Positions 1 through 5,550 of a stretch of DNA of 7,741 nt are shown here, in pieces. Every line of letters begins with the position of its first letter. The first letter of the stretch is position 1. The notes beneath the pieces are model-generated. The model did no database searches. It saw nothing but the letters and a program-made list of their open reading frames with translations, and had not been told where the DNA came from. Position numbers and translations under genes: made by a program. This DNA comes from Elusimicrobia bacterium CG08_land_8_20_14_0_20_59_10 (GTDB taxonomy: Bacteria > Elusimicrobiota > Elusimicrobia > Elusimicrobiales > UBA9959): positions 1-7,741 of the forward strand of contig PEXO01000265.1 in the NCBI GenBank assembly GCA_002779045.1, written 5' to 3'.

Positions 1-74
1 AAACCCGCCAGTTCCCGCGCCACCGCAACAACTGCACCCCCCGGCGGGTGGGTACTGTAAAAGAGGCCCCAAAA

Positions 75-103
75 TTGCTATTTTATATGCTGGCGCATAA
101 TAT
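75..103 (+). promoter_or_regulatory. Putative sigma70-type promoter for the MCE-radA-ispDF-cysS unit
   Basis: A TTGCTA box at 75-80 (4 of 6 matches to TTGACA) and a TAATAT box at 98-103 (4 of 6 matches to TATAAT) are separated by exactly 17 bases. They lie in an AT-rich patch (about 70-118) that stands out from the GC-rich surroundings. A start site near 110 would give a leader of roughly 30 bases before the ATG at 139. TATAGA at 101-106 is a competing -10 box with poorer spacing. This is the only promoter-like stretch I see ahead of the + strand genes. The assignment rests on consensus matching alone, and the sigma factor preferences of this organism are unknown. Confidence 0.45.
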
Positions 104-138
104 AGATATCTTTTGCGCGTTCGGAGACTGAGGAATTA

Positions 139-1431
139 ATGAACGGCGAGATGAAGGTGGGATTTTTTGTTCTGGCGGGCTCCGTGCTTTTCGGGGCCGC
201 GCTTTTCCTGCTGGGAGATTACTCCTTCCGCAGCTACTACACCATTTCCGCCGAATTTTCCGACGTGGCGGGCCTGCCCGACAAATCCACGGTAAAGCTT
301 TCCGGCGTGGAAGTGGGCAAGATAAAAGGGATATACCTGCGCAAGAACCGCGTGGTGGTGGAGCTGGCCATACTACAGGGCGTAAAGATCTACCACGGCG
401 CCAGGTTCGTTGTGGGGTCCACCAGCGTGATAGGTTCAAAGTTCCTGCAGATAGACCAGGGCGACCCGACGCTGGGCCTGATAAGCCCCGGCGACACGGT
501 AAAAGGCTCCGACCAGCTGTCGCTGGATAAAGCCGTGGCCCGTGCACTGGCCAGCCTGGAATCCCTGGTGGGCGATATACGCGGGCAGGGTAAGTTCGCC
601 AGGAACCTGGCGGAAATACTCGACAACCTGCGCGAAACCACCGCCAATCTAAATGAAATAGTCTCCGCCGGCCAGCCCCACGCCGAAAAGACACTGGAGC
701 GGCTGGATTCCATAACCGCCAAGCTCGACGAGATGCTTACCAAGACCGACGCCATAGTGGACAGGGTCAACCGCGGTGAAGGCGTTGCCGGCGCGCTCGT
801 CTCCGACCAGAAGCTGAAGGAAGAGGTCACCTCTACGATAAGCAACCTTAAGGACGCCAGCGCTTCCGTCAAACAGGCGCTTAACCGCATGGGAGGCTTC
901 CGCACCTACCTAAAGTGGGATTACAAGTACGAGCCCCTCGCCAATTCCTCGAAGAACAACTTCGGCCTGAAGATATACCCGCGCGAGGACCGCTATTACT
1001 ACGTGGGCGGCGCCAACATGGTGAATACCAAGGACACCGCCCGCGGCGTCGATTACGAAGTGCTCAATACCGTGGACGCGCAGCTGGGCTGGGAGAAGGA
1101 CGCTTTCGATTTCTACGCCGGCGTGATACGCGGCAGCGGCGGTTCCGGCCTGCGCTGGCGGCCGTTCTATAATTCGAAATGGGACAAGCTCAGCGTCCTG
1201 GTGGAGGCCTCTGAGTTCACCCGCAACCGCACTATAAAAGGGCGCAAGTTCGACGAGCCGCGCTACGATGCGGGCGTGGACCTGAAGGTGAATAATTACC
1301 TTTCGGCCGGGGTGCGCCTTAACGATATGGCCGAGACGAAGCGCCTTAACTATACCACGCGGCTTATCTTCGAGGACAAGGACATAGCCTATCTTTTCGG
1401 CTTTGCCACGCTGGGGTCGCTGAAGAAATAA
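139..1431 (+). CDS. MCE/MlaD family lipid-transport protein with beta-rich, barrel-like C-terminal domain
   Basis: This is a 430-residue protein likely to carry phospholipids between inner and outer membranes as the substrate-binding part of an Mla-type ABC system. An N-terminal membrane anchor spans about residues 6-25. One MCE domain follows at about 34-108, with the family features GLPDKSTVKLSGVEVGKI and, later, GSTSVIGSKFLQI. Residues about 128-250 are strongly helical and contain GEGVAGALVSD (213-223), a block common downstream of MCE domains. Residues about 253-426 alternate polar and hydrophobic/aromatic positions in roughly 10-12 short strands, like an outer-membrane barrel. The last residue is Lys, so a classic terminal aromatic beta-signal is absent. 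The start at 139 is supported by TGAGGA at 129-134; Met5 (151) is a less likely alternative. No MlaE permease or MlaF ATPase lies inside the window; they could be upstream. The MCE assignment is secure. The barrel is inferred from strand pattern and resemblance to C-termini of long deltaproteobacterial MCE proteins. Confidence 0.88.
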   Translation: MNGEMKVGFFVLAGSVLFGAALFLLGDYSFRSYYTISAEFSDVAGLPDKSTVKLSGVEVGKIKGIYLRKNRVVVELAILQGVKIYHGARFVVGSTSVIGSKFLQIDQGDPTLGLISPGDTVKGSDQLSLDKAVARALASLESLVGDIRGQGKFARNLAEILDNLRETTANLNEIVSAGQPHAEKTLERLDSITAKLDEMLTKTDAIVDRVNRGEGVAGALVSDQKLKEEVTSTISNLKDASASVKQALNRMGGFRTYLKWDYKYEPLANSSKNNFGLKIYPREDRYYYVGGANMVNTKDTARGVDYEVLNTVDAQLGWEKDAFDFYAGVIRGSGGSGLRWRPFYNSKWDKLSVLVEASEFTRNRTIKGRKFDEPRYDAGVDLKVNNYLSAGVRLNDMAETKRLNYTTRLIFEDKDIAYLFGFATLGSLKK

Positions 1432-1433
1432 GG

Positions 1434-2864
1434 ATGCTCCGCGAATTTATGAAACTAAAGACGGTTTACCGCTGCCAGCAGTGCGCACAGACCACTCCGA
1501 AGTGGGCCGGGCGCTGCTCCGCCTGCGGCGGCTGGAACACGCTAGTGGAGGAAGCCGAAGAGGTGCTGACCAAAGCCGCGGAGAAAGCGCGCGGCCTTAC
1601 GGATTTTTCGGAGCCGCCGGTGAAGCTGTCCGAAGCCAGGGCGATGAAGACCGAGCATGTCGCCACGCGCATAGCCGAGCTGGACCGCGCGCTGGGCGGC
1701 GGGCTGGTGGGCGGCCAGGTGGTGCTGCTGGCGGGGCCTCCCGGCATCGGCAAATCCACGCTCACGCTGGAGGCTTGCTCGGCGCTGGCCGCCGGCGCCT
1801 ATGCGGCGGGGAAGATCCTTTACGTCTCCGGCGAGGAGTCGCTGGCGCAGGTGGGCTCGCGCGCCGAGCGCCTGGGCGCAAGGTCGGAGAACGTCTACCT
1901 GATGAGCGAGACCAACCTGGCGCGCATTATTGACGAGTTCCGTAAGCTCAAGCCGGCCTTCCTGGTGATAGACTCCATCCAGACGGTCTACCATCCCGAT
2001 TTCGTAGGCAGCCCGGGGTCAGTGGGGCAGATCCGCGAATGCGCCTCCGAGCTGCTCAAGACGGTGAAGTCAGCCGGCGCGCCGCTCTTCCTGCTGGGGC
2101 ATGTTACCAAAGAGGGCTCGCTGGCCGGGCCCAAGGTGCTGGAGCATATAGTTGATACCGTGCTTTATTTCGACGCGGAAAAGAACAACGCCTTCCGCGT
2201 GCTGCGGCCGCATAAGAACCGCTTCGGCCCCGTTGACGAGACCGGCATCTTCGAGATGACCTCGCGCGGGCTGCGCTCCATCGACGACGCGGGGCTGCTG
2301 CTGGCCGAGACCGACCGCGAGCGCGCCTTGTGCGGCCGGGCCTTCTCCGTGGCTTTCGAGGGCGCGCGCCCGCTGCTGTCCGAGATACAGGCGCTGGCGG
2401 TGAAATCTTACCTGCCCTACCCGCGCCGCACCGTTACCGGGCTGGATCTCAACCGCGCGCAGATGCTGATAGCGGCCGTGGAGAAGAACATAGGCCTGCG
2501 CTTCGACGAGCTGGACGTGTTCGCCTCGCTGCAGGGCGGGATAAAGTTCAAGGACCCCGCCCTGGACCTGGCTTTCTGCGCGGCGCTCATCAGCTCCGCG
2601 AAGGATATCGCGCTGCCGCCGGACTGCATTTTTATAGGCGAGGTGGGGATACTGGCGCAGGTATCCAGCCCCGGCTTCCTGGACCGGCGCCTTGCCGAAG
2701 CCGAGCGGCTGGGCTTTAAAACGGCTTTTGTTCCGTGCGCGCCGAAGAAGGACGAGGGCCGCTTCAAGGGCCTGCGCCTGGAAGTGGTGCGCGATGTGGA
2801 CGCGCTCAATGCGGCCATGATGAAATTTAAACCCGCCCCCAGGGCGGGAAAAGCGGCGGTTTAA
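1434..2864 (+). CDS. radA: DNA repair protein RadA (Sms)
   Basis: RadA is a RecA-like, DnaB-type motor that promotes branch migration in homologous recombination. The 476-residue product has the full architecture. A four-cysteine zinc finger (C14, C17, C28, C31, with KWAGRCSACGGWNT) is followed by a Walker A motif GPPGIGKST (101-109), a Walker B region AFLVIDSIQT (175-184), the RadA signature KNRFG (261-265), and a Lon-protease-like C-terminal domain from about 320 onward. The length is close to E. coli RadA (460). Two oddities are visible. The Walker A has Pro where Asp or Glu usually follows the first Gly, and the loop after GEVG reads ILAQVSSPGFLDRR instead of the usual LTGEVR-type sequence. 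The start follows the MCE stop by two bases. The internal Met at 1449 puts the first Cys at residue 9, matching RadA N-termini better, and neither start has a well-placed Shine-Dalgarno. Identification is secure; the start is uncertain by five codons. Confidence 0.97.
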   Translation: MLREFMKLKTVYRCQQCAQTTPKWAGRCSACGGWNTLVEEAEEVLTKAAEKARGLTDFSEPPVKLSEARAMKTEHVATRIAELDRALGGGLVGGQVVLLAGPPGIGKSTLTLEACSALAAGAYAAGKILYVSGEESLAQVGSRAERLGARSENVYLMSETNLARIIDEFRKLKPAFLVIDSIQTVYHPDFVGSPGSVGQIRECASELLKTVKSAGAPLFLLGHVTKEGSLAGPKVLEHIVDTVLYFDAEKNNAFRVLRPHKNRFGPVDETGIFEMTSRGLRSIDDAGLLLAETDRERALCGRAFSVAFEGARPLLSEIQALAVKSYLPYPRRTVTGLDLNRAQMLIAAVEKNIGLRFDELDVFASLQGGIKFKDPALDLAFCAALISSAKDIALPPDCIFIGEVGILAQVSSPGFLDRRLAEAERLGFKTAFVPCAPKKDEGRFKGLRLEVVRDVDALNAAMMKFKPAPRAGKAAV

Positions 2865-2868
2865 GGAG
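2863..2868 (+). promoter_or_regulatory. Ribosome binding site of the PIN/TRAM gene
   Basis: AAGGAG overlaps the radA stop codon and lies five bases before the ATG at 2874. This fixes the start of the PIN/TRAM gene and indicates independent ribosome loading at this junction, in contrast to the ispDF, lipoprotein and cysS starts, which lack a clear site. Confidence 0.8.
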
Positions 2869-2873
2869 CATTT

Positions 2874-3881
2874 ATGATAGTTTGGATATTCAGGGTGGTG
2901 GCCTTGCTGGGCACCCCGGTTCTTACCTGGCTGACCATTTCAAAGGACCTCAAGGGCGTGGCTTTCGGCGTGCTCATAGGCCTGGTTATAATAGGCGTGG
3001 AGTATGTGTTCGAGAACGTCAGCCTTTTCTCGCTCATCATCGGCATCATAGGCGGGGTGGCCGGCATAATAGTGTCGAAGCTGCTGGATTATACCGTGTT
3101 CCAGATAGACAACGACGTCTTCAGCGCGATGTGGCTGAAATACAATATCATCATCCGTTACGCGCTGGCGCTGCTGGGCATGATAGTCTCCATCCGTAAG
3201 ATCCCGGAGATAGACGACCTGGACAAGAACATCCTTTCCCTGGGCCGCCGCTCCGGCAAGAACATGAAGGTGCTGGACATCTCCGCGATACTCGACGGGC
3301 GCGTGCTGGACATCTGCGACACGCACTTTATCACCGGCGGCATGATAACCCCGCGCTTCGTGGTGCAGGAACTGCACACGCTGGCCGAGTCAGGCGAGCC
3401 CACGAATAAGGCCAAGGGCCGCCGCGGCCTGGATATACTGGCGCGGCTGCAGGAATCGCGCGATATACCGTTCCGCGTCATCGACCGGGAAATAAAGGAT
3501 ATGTCCGACAACCAGATGAAGCTGGTGACCATAGCCCGGGAGCTGGGCGCCTCGATCGTCACCACGGATTTCACCATTAACAAGCTGGCCGCGCTGGAGA
3601 ACGTGACCGTGCTTAATATAAACGACCTGACCATAGCGCTCAAGCCCGTGGTCCTGCCCGGAGAAGAGACGCAGGTGTTCGTGATGAAGGAAGGCAAGGA
3701 GAAGGAGCAGGGCGTGGGCTACCTTGACGACGGTACGATGATAGTTATAGAGGACGGCCGCGATTATATAGGCAAGAAGGTTGACGCCACGGTGCAGTCC
3801 ATACTGCAGACCTCGCAGGGCCGGATCATTTTCACGCGGGTCAAAGGACGCGCGGCGCAGGACGGGCCTAAACAGCCGTAA
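2874..3881 (+). CDS. YacL-like membrane PIN/TRAM domain protein
   Basis: This 335-residue protein combines about four N-terminal membrane helices (roughly residues 3-20, 27-45, 50-70 and 92-107) with a cytoplasmic PIN nuclease-type domain (about 131-255) and a C-terminal TRAM RNA-binding domain (about 262-323). The PIN acidic residues are visible at D135 and D141 (LDISAILDGR), E166 (VVQELHTLAES), D212 and D232 (IVTTDFTINKLA). The stretch LNINDLTIALKPVVLPGE joins PIN to TRAM as in B. subtilis YacL (366 residues). The TRAM domain carries EQGVGYLDDGTMIVIE and ends in a GRIIFTR strand. The family is thought to act on RNA at the membrane, but the substrate is not established, so the nuclease role is inferred from the intact acidic set. 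Position between radA and ispD matches yacL in Bacillus, except that disA, which lies between radA and yacL there, is absent. The start is fixed by AAGGAG. Isoleucine is encoded mostly by AUA (23 of 41 codons, hand count). Confidence 0.93.
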   Translation: MIVWIFRVVALLGTPVLTWLTISKDLKGVAFGVLIGLVIIGVEYVFENVSLFSLIIGIIGGVAGIIVSKLLDYTVFQIDNDVFSAMWLKYNIIIRYALALLGMIVSIRKIPEIDDLDKNILSLGRRSGKNMKVLDISAILDGRVLDICDTHFITGGMITPRFVVQELHTLAESGEPTNKAKGRRGLDILARLQESRDIPFRVIDREIKDMSDNQMKLVTIARELGASIVTTDFTINKLAALENVTVLNINDLTIALKPVVLPGEETQVFVMKEGKEKEQGVGYLDDGTMIVIEDGRDYIGKKVDATVQSILQTSQGRIIFTRVKGRAAQDGPKQP

Positions 3882-3887
3882 GGTGAA

Positions 3888-3928
3888 GGGGCGGCGGGAC
3901 GAGGGGTCCCGTAGCCGCCCCGCGTTTT
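3888..3928 (+). terminator. GC-rich hairpin ahead of ispDF (possible attenuator or weak terminator)
   Basis: An outer stem of 8 perfect pairs joins 3888-3895 (GGGGCGGC) to 3914-3921 (GCCGCCCC). Inside it an inner stem of 5 pairs joins 3896-3900 (GGGAC) to 3906-3910 (GTCCC), with a five-base loop and a three-base bulge (GTA) on the 3' side. It fills most of the 58-base gap between the PIN/TRAM stop and the ispDF ATG. Only four T residues (3925-3928) follow, after an intervening GCG, so it is at best a partial intrinsic terminator. It could instead be an RNA processing or stability element that sets ispDF output apart from the genes upstream. The pairing is seen directly; the function is inferred. 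Confidence 0.4.
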
Positions 3929-3939
3929 GCGAATACATT

Positions 3940-5130
3940 ATGCCGTCCCATAAAAAACATCCCGGAGCCGAGGCCATAATACTGGCCGGCGGTTCCGGCA
4001 CGCGGATGGGCGCGGACAAGCAGTACCTGCCGCTGGCCGGACGGCCCATGATAGAGCGCACAGTGGAAGTTTTCGCCTCCAGCGGGCTGTTCTCGAAGAT
4101 AATCCTGGCGCTGGGCCCCGAAAACCTTAAAAAATACGGGCCGGCCTGGGAAAAGGCCGGCGTGACCGCGGTACGGGCCGGGCCCACGCGCATGCAGTCG
4201 CTGCGCAACTCCTTCGCTCTGGTGAGCCCGGGCGCGGAGCTGGTGGCCGTGCACGATGGGGCAAGGCCGCTGGCGGACAAGCCGCTGATACAGGCCTGCC
4301 TGGAGAAGGCCGCCGAAGCCGGAGCTTCCGTGCCGGCGGTGCCTCTTAAGGACACGGTTAAGACGGTGTCCCCCGGCGGGAAGGTGTTCGAGAGCACCCC
4401 GGACCGCTCCGCGCTTATGGCCGTGCAGACGCCGCAGTGCTACAGGCGGGAAGTGCTGGAAAAACTGCTCGGCTGCGCCGCCGCCGGGAAGGATTACAGC
4501 GACGAATCGCAGCTGCTGGAGCAGCTTGGTATCAAGGCGGCGCTGGTTCCCTCGAACTACCGCAACATCAAGGTTACCACGCCCGAGGACGTCCTGATAG
4601 CGGAGGCTTTTATGAAATCCGAAGAGAAGACGATCAGTTCGCGCGTGAAGACGCCGGTGGCGCGCTCCGGTTTCGGCTACGACATCCACCGCCTGGTGGA
4701 GGGCCGCCCGCTGGTACTGGGCGGCGTGAAGATAGAGCATAGCAAGGGCCTGCTGGGGCACTCCGACGGCGACGTGGTGCTGCACGCCGTCTGCGACGCG
4801 CTCCTGGGCTCCATTTCCGCCGGTGAAATTGGCGTGTTCTTTCCTCCCACGGACCTCACCCTTATGGGGATCTCCAGCGTGGTCATCGCGGAAAAAACGC
4901 TTGAGGTGCTGACCTCCAAAAAGGCCCGCATAATAAACGTGGACTTGACCATACTTGCCGAAGAACCCAAGCTTAAGCCCCATTACGAGAATATCCGCGC
5001 CTCCGTGGCGAAGATCCTGAAGCTGCCCCTGGCCGACGTCAACGTGAAGGCCAAGAGCCGCGAGGGACTGGGCGACATAGGCCACGGCGAGGCCATAGTC
5101 TGCTACGCCGTGGTCAGCGTGGTAAAATAA
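3940..5130 (+). CDS. ispDF: Bifunctional IspD-IspF enzyme (MEP isoprenoid pathway)
   Basis: This 396-residue fusion carries two non-consecutive MEP-pathway activities. IspD (2-C-methyl-D-erythritol 4-phosphate cytidylyltransferase) occupies about residues 11-226. IspF (2-C-methyl-D-erythritol 2,4-cyclodiphosphate synthase) occupies about 241-395. IspD features are the nucleotide-binding ILAGGSGTRMGADKQYL (R22 and K27 in the catalytic positions), VHDGARPL (104-111), TPQ (164-166) and NIKVTTPED with K211. IspF features are the metal ligands D248, H250 (GYDIH) and H282, the motif GHSDGD (273-278), GEIG (295-298) and VNVKA followed by E375. The usual KATTTE block reads KAKSRE here, and the usual GRGEG reads GHGEA. 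The reading frame is open upstream into the PIN/TRAM gene, but ATG 3940 starts just before the IspD fold and past the hairpin, so I prefer it; GTG at 3883 is a weak alternative. No clear Shine-Dalgarno precedes either. The stop overlaps the next gene by one base. Confidence 0.95.
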   Translation: MPSHKKHPGAEAIILAGGSGTRMGADKQYLPLAGRPMIERTVEVFASSGLFSKIILALGPENLKKYGPAWEKAGVTAVRAGPTRMQSLRNSFALVSPGAELVAVHDGARPLADKPLIQACLEKAAEAGASVPAVPLKDTVKTVSPGGKVFESTPDRSALMAVQTPQCYRREVLEKLLGCAAAGKDYSDESQLLEQLGIKAALVPSNYRNIKVTTPEDVLIAEAFMKSEEKTISSRVKTPVARSGFGYDIHRLVEGRPLVLGGVKIEHSKGLLGHSDGDVVLHAVCDALLGSISAGEIGVFFPPTDLTLMGISSVVIAEKTLEVLTSKKARIINVDLTILAEEPKLKPHYENIRASVAKILKLPLADVNVKAKSREGLGDIGHGEAIVCYAVVSVVK

Positions 5131-5546
5131 TGGACCTTTTCCGCAAGGCCCGTTTTGTTGTTCTGCCGCTGGCGGTCGCACTCTTCTGCGCCTGCTCCGC
5201 TTCGCGCCGGGAGACCGATAAGCCCGCCGGCCCCGGAGCGGCTATTGTCTTCGGGAAAAGGACGTTCAAGCTTTCCAAAACCCCCGACCCGGACCTGGAA
5301 GCCGCGCTGGGGGACCTCCTCTCCGATTCCTACCAGGCTGCGATGAAGGCCTATTCCAGCGAGAAGCCCATGGAGATAGGCTTCACCTATTCCATGGCCC
5401 CCGGCGGGGCGGTGTACCCGTTCTCCGAAATAGAAGTATCCTGCATTATGCAGCAGAAATACGCGCGCAAAAAAGGCCCCGGGCTTTGCGGGGACCTGTT
5501 CCGCGAAGTGGACGCGCGGGTGAAGAAAGCCCTATCCGGGCGATAA
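5130..5546 (+). CDS. Small putative lipoprotein of unknown function
   Basis: I do not recognise this 138-residue protein. Its N-terminus looks like an export signal: a basic start (R5, K6, R8), a hydrophobic core at about 9-19, and a cysteine at 22 after F-C-A, a relaxed lipobox (Phe rather than Leu at -3). The residues after it (SAS) carry no Asp. The mature part has a linker to about residue 35, then a compact domain at about 36-136 with GKRTFKLSK, an acidic helix-like stretch (PDPDLEAALGDLLSDSYQAA), a probable strand (MEIGFTYSMA), PGGAVYPFSEIEVSC and a basic C-terminal helix. C105 and C120 could pair by disulfide if exported. The ATG overlaps the ispDF stop (TAATG), which suggests translational coupling, and cysS begins four bases downstream. 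Codon use resembles its neighbours, so it does not look recently acquired. A weak resemblance of the GGAVYPFSEIEV part to TonB/AgmX-type C-terminal domains is not enough for a functional call. Confidence 0.8.
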   Translation: MDLFRKARFVVLPLAVALFCACSASRRETDKPAGPGAAIVFGKRTFKLSKTPDPDLEAALGDLLSDSYQAAMKAYSSEKPMEIGFTYSMAPGGAVYPFSEIEVSCIMQQKYARKKGPGLCGDLFREVDARVKKALSGR

Positions 5547-5550
5547 CTCT

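Noticed and set aside
35..50. Five-pair hairpin CACCC/GGGTG as a terminator of an upstream gene
   Set aside because: The stem is short and no T run follows.
1..60. Possible C-terminal tail of an upstream + strand gene (open frame ending in TAA at 58-60)
   Set aside because: All three frames are open for short stretches here and none gives a recognisable protein end; 20 codons without a start are not enough to call a gene.
390..905. Antisense open frame opposite the MCE gene, rich in Ser and Ala
   Set aside because: Composition follows from the complementary codons of the MCE helical region; no ribosome site or family match.
128..1431. Extended MCE helical region as a phage tail-fibre or coiled-coil adhesin
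   Set aside because: The preceding MCE domain and the GEGVAGALVSD block explain it as an MCE protein.
3781..3939. N-terminal extension of IspDF overlapping the PIN/TRAM gene by about 100 bases
   Set aside because: The extension is Arg-rich without IspD similarity, overlaps conserved TRAM coding sequence, and would place the hairpin inside the gene; ATG 3940 fits the family.
3390..4397. 335-codon open frame on the - strand opposite the PIN/TRAM-ispDF junction
   Set aside because: Shadow of two real genes, with no domain and a composition typical of antisense frames.
3868..5181. Long open frame of 437 codons on the - strand opposite ispDF
   Set aside because: It mirrors a well-supported gene in GC-rich DNA, has low-complexity His/Gly/Arg-rich composition and no recognisable domain.
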